Shown here in pieces: positions 24,867 to 33,813 of a stretch of DNA of 64,000 nucleotides. The notes beneath the pieces are model-generated. The model was not told the DNA's origin. It searched no databases and saw nothing but the letters and a program-made list of their open reading frames with translations. A program made the translations under genes and the position numbers. Source of the DNA: a virus. Within the stretch, counting starts at the first letter, position 1, and every line of letters starts with the position of its first letter. The stretch lies in IMG/VR virus record IMGVR_UViG_3300042868_010004, positions 124,001-188,000 of that record. One strand, written 5' to 3'.

Positions 24867-26543
24867 ATGAGTGATATTTGGGATGGGGTTGAAATAAGTG
24901 TCAAGCAGGACGTTTCATCAGGAAGAGGTTCTTCTTGGTCTAAAGAAGATGAGAAATTCCTAAGAGATAACCATGATCTTCTTGGTAGAAAAGAATGCGC
25001 CAAAAAACTAGGGAGAACATTTTCGGCAGTTTGCTGTAAAGCTAAAAAGATGGGGTTAAACGTTGATACGAAAATAGATCAAGGGATTGTAGATTTTCTA
25101 AAAGAGAATTATTCCAAATTAGGTCCAGCTAAATGTGCCGAAATCTTGGGAATGCCTAAAAATAAAGTATATTCAATTGCTACATCCAGAAAAATACATG
25201 GTGGAAGAAACTTTGAATGGCATGACTATGAAATTCAATATTTGAAAGACAACGTTTATAAAAAGAGTCTATATGAGATATCTTCCTTCTTACAAAGAAC
25301 ACAAAGTAGTATAAAAAATAAACTTCACAAATTAGATATTTTAGAGGATAGAAAATGGAAAGATGAAGAAAATATTTTATTTAAAGAAATTTATAGTAAA
25401 AAAACTCTAGATGAATTGGTTGATATCTTTAAAAGGACAAAATCCTCCTTACAGGGTCATGCATTCAAATTAGGAATTACTGATAAGAATAAAAATTGGT
25501 CTGATGAGGATGATTCGTTACTTAAAAAAATTTACCCAACTAAAGAAACTGGTTTTTGTGCAATTTTACTAAAAACAACACAAAGAGCAGTTGCTTCTAG
25601 AGCGTTTACACTAGGATTAGAAAAAGGTAAAATTGTTTACGAGCAGGATGATATGAAATCATGCTCAAAATGTAAACAATATATACCAATTAATAGCTAT
25701 TTATTCCAAAATTCTAAGAATTTATATTCAGCGGCCTGCAAAGAATGTCAAAATAAAAAAGCTAAAAATAGGGGAATTACTTTCCCCCCAGAACAAGAGA
25801 CAGAAATAAAAAGATTATTCTCTCTGGGTATGGGATCACCCGAAATCGCCGAAACGACAAAATTTAGTGGTAGATCTAAAATATCTCAGTTTTTAAAACA
25901 AAATGGACTCAGAAGGACATCGGCTTTTCGCTTCAAACAGAAATTTAAAGACAGAGTTGGTAAAAAATTTAATTTGTTAACCGTTTTAGACAGACATGTT
26001 GATGATAAGGGAAGGACTTCGTATACTTGTTTATGCGATTGCGGGAACACAGCAGTGATCAAAGGAGACGGCGTTTTCTCTGGAAAAACCAGAAGTTGTG
26101 GTTGTCTTTTATCCAGAAAGGGTATTGATAACCCGAACTGGGGAGGTGCCGGGGAGATATCGGGTCAAGTATTTTCTTCAATTAGGGGTGGTGCGGCATC
26201 TAGAAATTTAGAATTTAATATAAGTGTCGAATATATTTGGGATTTATTTCTAAAACAAAATAGAAAATGTGCCATCTCTGGATTAGATTTATGTTTCGCT
26301 ATAAATGACCAAGAAAAAACAGCCTCATTAGATAGAATTGATTCTAACCTTGGATATACCCAACAAAATATTCAATGGGTTCATAAATATGTGAATTTTC
26401 TCAAACGCGAAATACACGATATTGATTTTTTTACTATTGTAAAACATGTTTATGAGTTTAAAAAATTGAATGAATATAGCCCAAGCGATTTATTAGAAGC
26501 GTTTAAACAAAGCCCCTATTTTTCTAGATTTAATAATGAATAA
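24867..26543 (+). CDS. HNH homing endonuclease inside the split polymerase locus
   Basis: 558 aa. The first 260 residues contain four or five Myb/SANT-like helix-turn-helix repeats, each with a Trp-x-x-(D/E)-(E/D) start (SWSKEDEKFL, EWHDYEIQYL, KWKDEENILF, NWSDEDDSLL). CSKC and CKEC cysteine pairs follow. Residues about 370-415 (NLLTVL...CLCDCGN...SGKTRSCGCL) form a cysteine-rich module frequent in phage HNH proteins. The HNH core is ASLDRIDSNLGYTQQNIQWVH near 485-505. AT-rich codons with AGA arginine mark it as foreign. It overlaps the polymerase start by eight bases. Confidence 0.85.
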   Translation: MSDIWDGVEISVKQDVSSGRGSSWSKEDEKFLRDNHDLLGRKECAKKLGRTFSAVCCKAKKMGLNVDTKIDQGIVDFLKENYSKLGPAKCAEILGMPKNKVYSIATSRKIHGGRNFEWHDYEIQYLKDNVYKKSLYEISSFLQRTQSSIKNKLHKLDILEDRKWKDEENILFKEIYSKKTLDELVDIFKRTKSSLQGHAFKLGITDKNKNWSDEDDSLLKKIYPTKETGFCAILLKTTQRAVASRAFTLGLEKGKIVYEQDDMKSCSKCKQYIPINSYLFQNSKNLYSAACKECQNKKAKNRGITFPPEQETEIKRLFSLGMGSPEIAETTKFSGRSKISQFLKQNGLRRTSAFRFKQKFKDRVGKKFNLLTVLDRHVDDKGRTSYTCLCDCGNTAVIKGDGVFSGKTRSCGCLLSRKGIDNPNWGGAGEISGQVFSSIRGGAASRNLEFNISVEYIWDLFLKQNRKCAISGLDLCFAINDQEKTASLDRIDSNLGYTQQNIQWVHKYVNFLKREIHDIDFFTIVKHVYEFKKLNEYSPSDLLEAFKQSPYFSRFNNE

Positions 26544-29121
26544 TTTCACTTCCAATTTCTCTAAATATACCATTGAAAATTATGGTTACATTCGCCTGCC
26601 CGAGATCCGAATTACCGATGAACAGAAGAAAAATCTAAATCTTCCCGATGATGTTTCCAATCTAGAATTTTGCCGCGCACTCGCTAGACAAGGCTGGAAA
26701 GAGCGCTGCAAACATGTTAAGAAAGAAGATTATCCTAAGTATAAAGAACGCATTGAATACGAACTCGAAATTCTAAACGAGTTGGGATTCATTGATTACA
26801 TGTTACTTGTTTGGATGGTTATCAATAAAGCTCGTGAGTTAGGGGTTTTTATTGATTACGGGCGCGGATCAATCGGTGGCTGTTGTATTGCTTGGTTGTT
26901 GAAAATTACTGGGTTCCCCGTCGATCCAATTCGTCACGGCCTCTTCTTTGAACGCTTTGTAAGCAGGGCTCGTAATGGCAAGAAGATGATCGACGGTAAG
27001 TTGTTCTTAAAGGGTGACTTACTGGCCGACGCAGACGTTAACCTAGGTAATGGCAGGGATTTACTAGTTGCTTGGCTCAAGGAAATTTATCCTAATTGTG
27101 TATCTAAGATTTCCAATATCTCTACATTTACCACTAAGATTCTCCTCAAGGACGTTTACAAATCTTTAGAAGAAGTTAACGAGGATGAGGCCCGTCGTGT
27201 GGCTGATATGATTGAAGTCCGATTCGGGGTCGCTCAATCTATTGATGAAGCATATAAGGAAAGTAAGGAATTCAAACAGTGGGCGGATGAACACCCCGAC
27301 ACCGTTTCTGTTTGCAAAAGACTATGCGAAACCATGCGCGGCACATCCAGTCACGCTTCCGGTTATCTCGTATCCTTTTATGAATTAACTGATTTGATCC
27401 CAATTGAGATTAATAAAGAGGGTGATATTGTCAGCTCGTATGATATGAAAATCGTCAGCAATTTTGCGACGAAATTAGACCTTCTTTCCCTCACCACAAA
27501 TGCAATTATTAAACGAGTCGCCGATATTATCCCCGAGAAGATTGATGAGATTAATCTAGATGATGATCCATTTATTTATGAGAAATTTCAGGATAGTAAA
27601 CTCCTACCTTATGGTCTTTATCAAATTTCGGCTGATTGCGCATATGGAGTAACAGAAGCGATTAAACCTAAAAATGTTAATGAGTTGAGTGACATTAATG
27701 CGCTGGCCCGGCCCGGAAGTTTGAGTTATGTAAATTCCTACAAAAACAATAATGCGGAGGCTGTTCATAAAGTATTCGAACCCATTCTATCCCAAACCCG
27801 TAATGTTCCGCTTTATCAAGAGCAGTTAATGAAAATGTCGGTGGCCATTGGATTTACAAATGAGGAAGCAGAGGTGATTCGTAAAATTGTAGGTAAGAAG
27901 GACTTGCAAAAAGTAAAGGAATGGGAAAAGAAAATTTATGATAAGTGCGAGGAAAAGGGGTTTGATAAAACTGTAGCCGACGCGATTTGGAAGCTTCTAA
28001 ACGAGTCAGCTTCGTATTCATTCAACAAGGCGCATTCTATCTCGACATCCTATCTATCCGCATTAACGGTATATTTGAAATATAAATATCCCTTGGAATG
28101 GTATTGGTCTTGTCTCGTTGGAACAAAAGATTTGGCTAACCCCTTAGAAGAAATTACTGCGATTCAAAAAGAACTAGAAATTTTCGGTATTAAACTACTC
28201 CCTCCAGATATTATTAAGAGTGAGTATGATTATACCATGGAGAATGGGGGTATTCGAACGGGATTAAGCAGTGTTCGAAATCTTTCGGATGCCAATCTAG
28301 AGCGGTTAAAGTCTTTCAGGGCGACTGTTACTAATAAATTCGATCTCTTCCTAAGTATTCAGAATGCAAAGTTACCGCTAGGTGTTGTATCCTCTCTTAT
28401 TCTAAGTGGCGGGTTCGACAGTGTTTCTAATTCAGGAAGAAATAAAACGTTACTCGATTTCGAAATATGGAATGAGCTGACACCCAGAGAATTACCCATC
28501 ATTAACAATCTCGGCTCTCGCTTCAATTTTGACTTAATTGAGATTCTGAAACGGGCCTCCACCGACCTGAAGGACGAAAAAGGCAAACCGCTGATTAAAG
28601 AATCCCGCCTGAATACCCTCCGAACCAAGACTAAACCGTATATTTTAAAGTTCAAATATAATGAACGCTTCAGCGACCTAACGACTTATTTGGCCGAAAA
28701 TCATTACCTCGGCTTCTCCTACTCTCACACTCTGAAAGGCATTTACAGCAAACATATAAACAACCTTCTGAGCTTAAAAGAACTCCGAACCGCCCCGGAC
28801 AGAAAGGAAAATTACATCTCCGTAGTTCAGATCGGAGAGGTCGAGAAGAGAACCAGTCGGAATAAAAAAGAGTATGTCCGGTATACTCTGAAAGACGATT
28901 CAGACAGTTTGACCGTTATGGATTTCCAACTTGACAATCGGGGCGGAAAGAAGTTTTCTGAAGATATGATTTGCGTCTTTCATGTCTCAAAAAAGAAAAC
29001 TGAAACTGGGGATTTCTTATATTTTGTCTCTGACATCGTGGAGCAAGAAGTCCCGACCGTCTTGAAAACGAGTGTTGTGAGGAAAGAACTGGAAGACAAG
29101 CAAAGCAAGGAAAATAAATAA
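26536..29121 (+). CDS. dnaE: DNA polymerase III alpha subunit, polymerase body
   Basis: 861 aa, lacking its own PHP domain. C-family polymerase motifs are in order: DYGRGSIGGCC (palm), ADADVNL holding two catalytic Asp, KLDLLSLTT holding the third, an ARPGSL segment, and a helix-hairpin block SYSFNKAHSISTSY. Near residues 735-790 (ISVVQIGEVEKR...YTLKDD) an OB fold is seen. All three catalytic Asp are kept, so it should be active. With the PHP module (23378) and exonuclease (24148) it rebuilds a polymerase in PolC-like order from separate genes. Confidence 0.88.
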   Translation: MNNFTSNFSKYTIENYGYIRLPEIRITDEQKKNLNLPDDVSNLEFCRALARQGWKERCKHVKKEDYPKYKERIEYELEILNELGFIDYMLLVWMVINKARELGVFIDYGRGSIGGCCIAWLLKITGFPVDPIRHGLFFERFVSRARNGKKMIDGKLFLKGDLLADADVNLGNGRDLLVAWLKEIYPNCVSKISNISTFTTKILLKDVYKSLEEVNEDEARRVADMIEVRFGVAQSIDEAYKESKEFKQWADEHPDTVSVCKRLCETMRGTSSHASGYLVSFYELTDLIPIEINKEGDIVSSYDMKIVSNFATKLDLLSLTTNAIIKRVADIIPEKIDEINLDDDPFIYEKFQDSKLLPYGLYQISADCAYGVTEAIKPKNVNELSDINALARPGSLSYVNSYKNNNAEAVHKVFEPILSQTRNVPLYQEQLMKMSVAIGFTNEEAEVIRKIVGKKDLQKVKEWEKKIYDKCEEKGFDKTVADAIWKLLNESASYSFNKAHSISTSYLSALTVYLKYKYPLEWYWSCLVGTKDLANPLEEITAIQKELEIFGIKLLPPDIIKSEYDYTMENGGIRTGLSSVRNLSDANLERLKSFRATVTNKFDLFLSIQNAKLPLGVVSSLILSGGFDSVSNSGRNKTLLDFEIWNELTPRELPIINNLGSRFNFDLIEILKRASTDLKDEKGKPLIKESRLNTLRTKTKPYILKFKYNERFSDLTTYLAENHYLGFSYSHTLKGIYSKHINNLLSLKELRTAPDRKENYISVVQIGEVEKRTSRNKKEYVRYTLKDDSDSLTVMDFQLDNRGGKKFSEDMICVFHVSKKKTETGDFLYFVSDIVEQEVPTVLKTSVVRKELEDKQSKENK

Positions 29122-29124
29122 ATC

Positions 29125-29646
29125 ATGAGTGATAACCCGTTGTATAGTGATGTTAAAATTGATGGAAAGCCCTATCAGAAGGGCGACTACGCCAAATATG
29201 CCGTTTGGAACGATAAGGAAATTAAAGGTTTCTTTGGTGAGAACCGATGGCTTTCTAATTTTTGGCCCGTAAATATTTTTGGCTTTCCATCGGTTGAAAA
29301 CGCATATATGGCGGCGAAGATCGTTCTGGGCGACAGAGAGTATTTTAAGACCTGTTCCCCGACCGAGGCTAAGAAGAATTGGAGGAAGTTCAAACTTAAA
29401 GACGCCGCCCCGTCTGATTGGGATGCGCGAAAATTTGATGTTATGAGTCGGTGTATTTTCGAGAAGTTTTTGGTAGATTTGGAATTACGCTCAAAATTGC
29501 TGAATACTAGAGACAAATATTTGGAGGAGTTAAATTTTTGGGGTGATACTTACTGGGGCGTAGATATTAAAAAGGGTGGGAAAAATAATCTTGGGAAAAT
29601 ACTTATGGGGGTCAGAGACTTCTGGAAGAATCAAAATAAGGTTTGA
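29125..29646 (+). CDS. NADAR (YbiA/RibX-like) domain protein
   Basis: 173 aa. GFFGENRWLSNFWP (35-48), FPSVENAYMAAK (54-65, with the conserved Glu), a VM..CIFEKF helix and GDTYWGV...NNLGKILMGVR at the C-terminus cover the whole NADAR domain. Members are reported to process ADP-ribosylated compounds, including ADP-ribosylated guanine, and some phages and toxin loci carry them. In a phage it could undo host ADP-ribosylation defence. That role is inference. It begins four bases after the polymerase gene. Confidence 0.85.
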   Translation: MSDNPLYSDVKIDGKPYQKGDYAKYAVWNDKEIKGFFGENRWLSNFWPVNIFGFPSVENAYMAAKIVLGDREYFKTCSPTEAKKNWRKFKLKDAAPSDWDARKFDVMSRCIFEKFLVDLELRSKLLNTRDKYLEELNFWGDTYWGVDIKKGGKNNLGKILMGVRDFWKNQNKV

Positions 29647-29700
29647 CAACTATGAGCGAATGCGAATAACTTTCCGCCCGAGCGGAGCGAGTAAGGAAAT

Positions 29701-29874
29701 ATGAGAAATCCCAAAATAATTCACCACAGAGACGGAACGCGCACTCTCATTTATACTGTCTCCCGCCTGACAAAGCCTTGGGCCTTCAAAGGAGCAGAAT
29801 CTGCCATTCGTGCTTTGGCTGGGGATGCCATCAGAAAGACGGATAAAATTAAGATCAAAGGGAGTAAGTCATGA
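29701..29874 (+). CDS. Small basic protein, 57 aa
   Basis: 57 aa, beta-like start (PKIIHHRDGTRTLIYTVS) and a basic helical end with KIKIKGSKS. It fills the gap between the NADAR gene and the next gene and overlaps the latter by ATGA, which supports its reality. The leader (29651-29700) resembles the leader of the RHH gene at 61306. Confidence 0.5.
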   Translation: MRNPKIIHHRDGTRTLIYTVSRLTKPWAFKGAESAIRALAGDAIRKTDKIKIKGSKS

Positions 29875-30071
29875 AGAACCCGTATGTTTTAGGCCGAGAG
29901 GCCCAAGATAGGGACATTCCGGACAATCTGAACCCCTACTGGAATGCATGGGAAAGAAAACAGAGGTATTCTTGGTCTTCCGGGTGGTTCGACCGAGATA
30001 TGAAAATTTGGCGGCAATTCGGCTTAAAGTTTGACGAGTATGAGAAAATACGGCAGAAGATTGTCAAATAA
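29871..30071 (+). CDS. Unknown small protein, 66 aa
   Basis: 66 aa. NPYWNAWERKQRYSWSSGWFDRD gives a Trp-rich core like several small phage proteins with an NP.....W..G.....F pattern; function unknown. ATGA overlap with the preceding gene. Confidence 0.55.
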   Translation: MKNPYVLGREAQDRDIPDNLNPYWNAWERKQRYSWSSGWFDRDMKIWRQFGLKFDEYEKIRQKIVK

Positions 30072-30074
30072 CTT

Positions 30075-30320
30075 ATGATTGTCAAAATCCGAAATACAAA
30101 ACCGTCTTGGCAAAAGCATGTCGGGACTTGGGTTGAACTCTTTGAGGAAAATTCCGATTGGGACGGCTCGCCGGAATTTATTCGTGCATATGTTGTTAAA
30201 ATAACGGAGAAAGGCGTGTGGTTTAGCAGGCAGGAAGACTGGGCGAATGATAATATCTACTGGGTCGCATTTAAGAAAATAAAGGGCTATTGGAAATACG
30301 AAGGGGACTCTTCCGTATGA
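30075..30320 (+). CDS. Unknown small protein, 81 aa
   Basis: 81 aa, Trp-rich and beta-like. No family recognised. Four-base overlap with the next gene. Confidence 0.5.
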   Translation: MIVKIRNTKPSWQKHVGTWVELFEENSDWDGSPEFIRAYVVKITEKGVWFSRQEDWANDNIYWVAFKKIKGYWKYEGDSSV

Positions 30321-30550
30321 AATTCATTCATAGAGGTTGCAGTATTGATGTTCACCGGGAGAAATCCCTCGGAGGTTGGTCGGAAGTGTATTGGTCACTA
30401 TTTAGTCCGAACGGTTATGAAATCACCTCTGGTTTCGGCGGCGGGACAGTTCGAGAAATGGTCAGAGAAATGAGGGAAACCGCTGATGTTTTTCTTGACA
30501 AGTTCGAGGGAAATTCTCAGTCTTGGGATGTCTATCTAAGAGAAGGGTGA
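30317..30550 (+). CDS. Unknown small protein, 77 aa
   Basis: 77 aa from the ATG overlapping the previous stop. Contains SGFGGGTVREMVREMRETAD, a glycine turn then an amphipathic helix. Function unknown. Confidence 0.5.
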   Translation: MKFIHRGCSIDVHREKSLGGWSEVYWSLFSPNGYEITSGFGGGTVREMVREMRETADVFLDKFEGNSQSWDVYLREG

Positions 30551-30553
30551 AAA

Positions 30554-30838
30554 ATGAAAGAAAAGCTAAACAAAAAATACTTCGAACTCATCTGTCATAT
30601 TGAAAAACACTTAACCGAAGAGGATTCCGAGAGTTTTGCCGCATTTCTCTCGGAAATCTCCGCCCTTGAGACTCCGACTTCAACCCCGCGCTCCACTGAA
30701 ATTCCGAAGGAGGTCCGAATTGGTGATGAATTTGAGGAATTTAAGCGATTTTTGGAATTATCCGAGAAGATGAGAATACCGCCGCCAGATAGTGACAATA
30801 CCGTCTATGGCCCGCCCCCGTTTGGTTTTGATCGTTAA
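30554..30838 (+). CDS. Unknown acidic protein, 94 aa
   Basis: 94 aa, acidic, with a Ser/Thr/Pro-rich middle (residues 36-50) and a proline-rich end (GPPPFGF). Preceded by AAGGG. Not recognised. Confidence 0.5.
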   Translation: MKEKLNKKYFELICHIEKHLTEEDSESFAAFLSEISALETPTSTPRSTEIPKEVRIGDEFEEFKRFLELSEKMRIPPPDSDNTVYGPPPFGFDR

Positions 30839-30849
30839 AAAATAAAATT

Positions 30850-31212
30850 ATGAATAAGAATAGAGAAATTAAATTACGAGTTTGGTGTGTTCTAAATGGA
30901 ATCGGAAGATTTTATACCCTCGCATTGGAAGAATATGGATCGTTCAATTTCGACATTCTTGATGACAAGCCCGTCTTTCAGGAGTGGACCGGGTTGAAAG
31001 ATCGGAAAGGCAAAGAAATTTATGAGGGCGATATCGTGAATACAAACGGCGGGAATCATGTAATCGAATGGCGCGGGGCGGGCTTTGCTTGCACTTGGAG
31101 CGATTACAATCTGGATTCCTGTTGGTTCATGGGTGGCGGGCCGGTTGTCGTCGGGAATATTTTTGAGAATGCGGAATTGGCAGACAGAGCACGGAAGGGG
31201 CCGACTAAATAA
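30850..31212 (+). CDS. YopX family protein (copy 2)
   Basis: 120 aa. REIKLRVWCVLNG at the start and EWTGLKDRKGKEIYEGDIV in the middle are YopX signatures, followed by VVGNIFEN. Function of the family is unknown. Related to the proteins at 6001 and 50604. Confidence 0.85.
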   Translation: MNKNREIKLRVWCVLNGIGRFYTLALEEYGSFNFDILDDKPVFQEWTGLKDRKGKEIYEGDIVNTNGGNHVIEWRGAGFACTWSDYNLDSCWFMGGGPVVVGNIFENAELADRARKGPTK

Positions 31213-31228
31213 TTTAAAATCATTCGTT

Positions 31229-31507
31229 ATGAAATTAGAAGACCTACAAGAAATCTGTTGTTTTAAAAACCATTCTTTCTACCGTATTCCAGGCAGAAAA
31301 GATTTGACGTTTGTAAAACTCCCTGAAGGTGAGGATATATTAAGGGTTAAAATTTTTAATTATTTGAAGTCCGAAGGCTTTATGGATGGAATAGATAGGA
31401 AACTTTTTGGCGGGAGGGGGCATGTTTTAGGTTTTAAATTTGAAAAACTTTCCGAAGTCTGGAAATACGAAAAGGACAAGCGGGATGATTTTCCGACTAT
31501 TTTATGA
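31229..31507 (+). CDS. Unknown protein, 92 aa
   Basis: 92 aa from the ATG at 31229; the longer frame upstream runs through the YopX gene and is discounted. Basic, mixed alpha/beta, no motif recognised. Confidence 0.55.
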   Translation: MKLEDLQEICCFKNHSFYRIPGRKDLTFVKLPEGEDILRVKIFNYLKSEGFMDGIDRKLFGGRGHVLGFKFEKLSEVWKYEKDKRDDFPTIL

Positions 31508-31815
31508 ATTATAAAGAAGATAAGACGGAGATTAAGAGCATGAAAGAATATGTAGAACCGCTGGAAGTGAAAGTTACCAAAATCGGTAAGAAATGGCACT
31601 GCCGTCTTTTCAAGCTTGGAAAACTCTTTGATGAATCCTCTTGTGAACAGCGGTCGGATATCAGTCGTTGCTGCCGAGATATGCTCCGATGGTATGACAA
31701 AATGGGGAATGAACCCTATTCGAAATGGGCTGATTGGTCACGGCATAATAATGAAGAGGGCTATCGACAGAACTATATGGAAACAGGTAAAATTGTAAAT
31801 CATATCAAATCATGA
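31504..31815 (+). CDS. Unknown protein, 103 aa
   Basis: 103 aa (second ATG at 31540 possible). VKVTKIGKKWHCRLFKLGKLFDESSC followed by CRDMLRWYDKMG gives a beta-hairpin then helix, common in small phage proteins. Function unknown. Confidence 0.55.
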   Translation: MNYKEDKTEIKSMKEYVEPLEVKVTKIGKKWHCRLFKLGKLFDESSCEQRSDISRCCRDMLRWYDKMGNEPYSKWADWSRHNNEEGYRQNYMETGKIVNHIKS

Positions 31816-32063
31816 GCAGACTAAAAGAAATACAGAAATTGTTAGTTTCGGATGATTCTGTCTATCGGTTGGCGAAATACCTTTGTAACGATCCGGACAG
31901 CCGCCGATTGGAAGTTTTCGGGAATCAGGTCTGGTTAATTAATCAGAAGAAGGGGCGGTCGGGCGCGATCCGAACTTGCATTTGGTCCCCGCAATTTGAC
32001 GAACCGAGTATCCCGGAATATGATTCTGAATTCGGAGAGGATTTAAGAGTATTTAAGAGATAA
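31812..32063 (+). CDS. Unknown protein, 83 aa
   Basis: 83 aa, soluble; ATGA overlap with the preceding gene. Not recognised. Confidence 0.55.
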   Translation: MSRLKEIQKLLVSDDSVYRLAKYLCNDPDSRRLEVFGNQVWLINQKKGRSGAIRTCIWSPQFDEPSIPEYDSEFGEDLRVFKR

Positions 32064-32067
32064 AATT

Positions 32068-32262
32068 ATGAAAAAATATACCAAATATTTTACACCTAAA
32101 AAAATTGCCGCTGGATTTATTTTTGTCGGAGGTTTTATTTCGGCAATGCATTTCTGGCAGGTGAGAGTAGAACAGGTAGGTCTTCTTGATTATCTTATCG
32201 GACTGGTAATTTATGCCCTATGTTCTGGCGTTTCGAAAGCAATGTCGGAGGACAAGGATTGA
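32068..32262 (+). CDS. Small membrane protein, 64 aa
   Basis: 64 aa with two hydrophobic segments (residues 13-28 and 38-54) separated by a short polar loop and a basic N-terminus. Probably an inner-membrane hairpin. Its stop overlaps the start of the papain-like gene. Confidence 0.55.
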   Translation: MKKYTKYFTPKKIAAGFIFVGGFISAMHFWQVRVEQVGLLDYLIGLVIYALCSGVSKAMSEDKD

Positions 32263-32738
32263 TTCCGGTATTCCAAAAAGTAGTCGATCCGGGTAAAGGT
32301 GATTGTTGGCGGTGCTGCATTGCGTCAATTTTAGAATTGAATGTGGATTGTGTTCCGAACTTCGTAGGTGAGTCCGACCACTCAAAAGGCATTCTAGCCG
32401 AAGATTTGGTTCGTAAGTGGCTGAAAGACAGAGGACTATTCCTTTTAGAGATATTCCTTTGGAATGATCGTCCTTGGGATCACGTTCTGAATTGGATTCA
32501 CCTTGACGGCTCGTTCTGCATTATGTCCGTCCCTTCTCAGAAGTATCCAAAAGGCACCCATGCAGTCGTTGGGCAATTTCAGAAGGTCAAGGGCAGCACA
32601 GAGTTGGTAATCGTCCACGACCCCAACCCCGGAAACGCTCCGTATGGAGAGGTCAACCCGTCCCGCATTCAGTTCATTCTACCCTTCTTCCCCTCCGTAC
32701 GGCCTGTCTTAACGAGAAATTCCCAAGATTGTCCTTGA
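32259..32738 (+). CDS. Papain/C39-like cysteine peptidase-fold protein
   Basis: 159 aa from a TTG at 32259. The TTG is chosen because GGAGG lies eight bases upstream, and the resulting start IPVFQKV...GDCWRCCIASIL matches relatives that begin the same way. Cys in GDCWRCC, His in GTHAVVG and Asp/Asn in VHDPNP give a plausible catalytic triad. The family is common in phages; substrates are unknown and some members may be inactive. Confidence 0.65.
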   Translation: MIPVFQKVVDPGKGDCWRCCIASILELNVDCVPNFVGESDHSKGILAEDLVRKWLKDRGLFLLEIFLWNDRPWDHVLNWIHLDGSFCIMSVPSQKYPKGTHAVVGQFQKVKGSTELVIVHDPNPGNAPYGEVNPSRIQFILPFFPSVRPVLTRNSQDCP

Positions 32739-32769
32739 CCGCCCAACCAAAACTTCAGAACATTCCCCC

Positions 32770-33477
32770 ATGCGCAAATCAGACAAACCACTACAAACCG
32801 AGCCCAAGAAGCTAGCCAAGCCCGTCCTGACCTGTTATTCGAACATCCTAGAGAACATCCTGAATCTGGAACTCACTGGCCTACTAACCCCGGAGCGTTT
32901 GGAGGAAGTCAAGAAAGTTCTGTCCGATGACGCCTTCATTCCAGCTCGTCTGGATGGTGGCCGGGAAATTCCGGGCTGGTTTGCCAATAAATACACGGGC
33001 AATCTATTCAATGAGTGGTGTTCGACCCAGAAGTCCTTTCGGAATAAAGAGGTTTTGAATCAGCTCCTAACTGAGGCCGAAATCATTGTAATTAATGGTT
33101 TGGCTAATGAAGTTTGGTCCGAGCAGAAAGACGCCGAACGCTTTCAGAAGGCGGAGAAGGTCTTGGCGGACAATTGGACGGGTCGAGTTTTCTGGAGTGA
33201 TGAGTTTTACGAAGATGTCGATAGTTTTCTAGATCGGACGGAAGAAGAAAATACTCCCGACTTTATTTGGGCCGTGGACGAATCCGAGCCGGTTCTGCAA
33301 CTTGATGCCGATTATATCGTGGAGAACGATACAGAGGACCGCGCCTATGAAGACTTTTCAATCTCCGATCTATCTGGATTTGAAGAGTTTCAGAATGCCG
33401 TTCAGAAGTTCAACGAGCAGAATAAGGATGTAATTGTTTTCCGTCCAAGCTATAAAGTCGCTATTCTCTTAAAATGA
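32770..33477 (+). CDS. Conserved phage protein, 235 aa
   Basis: 235 aa, acidic, helical N-terminal half; WTGRVFWSDEFYEDVDSFLDR near residue 137 is a distinctive stretch. I do not recognise an assigned family. Overlaps the next gene by four bases. Confidence 0.6.
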   Translation: MRKSDKPLQTEPKKLAKPVLTCYSNILENILNLELTGLLTPERLEEVKKVLSDDAFIPARLDGGREIPGWFANKYTGNLFNEWCSTQKSFRNKEVLNQLLTEAEIIVINGLANEVWSEQKDAERFQKAEKVLADNWTGRVFWSDEFYEDVDSFLDRTEEENTPDFIWAVDESEPVLQLDADYIVENDTEDRAYEDFSISDLSGFEEFQNAVQKFNEQNKDVIVFRPSYKVAILLK

Positions 33478-33806
33478 GCCACTTATTTATATACGCCCAG
33501 TTTGAGGACGGTTCCGTCTTCCATCTCAAAGACGCGAAAATTAGATACCATCCAAACCAAATTTTAGTAAATCATATCGGTGCAGACCCTTATGTTGGAA
33601 TATCTAAATCGGACCGCCTAACCTTTCCTTTCCTATTGGACCCCAAATACAAATGCTTACCGGGGCAGGAGCAATATACGCTGACTTTTCAAAATCTACT
33701 TAATGGGAAATTTGTAGACGAGCCGTTTTATGTTGGCGATATTGAATTCCACCTAGTAAGCTATAGCGAGGATGGTTATAATGTGGCAGCAGGAAAGAAA
33801 AAATAA
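33474..33806 (+). CDS. Unknown protein, 110 aa
   Basis: 110 aa, beta-rich. No recognised motif. Coupled to the preceding gene by ATGA overlap. Confidence 0.55.
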   Translation: MSHLFIYAQFEDGSVFHLKDAKIRYHPNQILVNHIGADPYVGISKSDRLTFPFLLDPKYKCLPGQEQYTLTFQNLLNGKFVDEPFYVGDIEFHLVSYSEDGYNVAAGKKK

Positions 33807-33813
33807 TTCCGAC

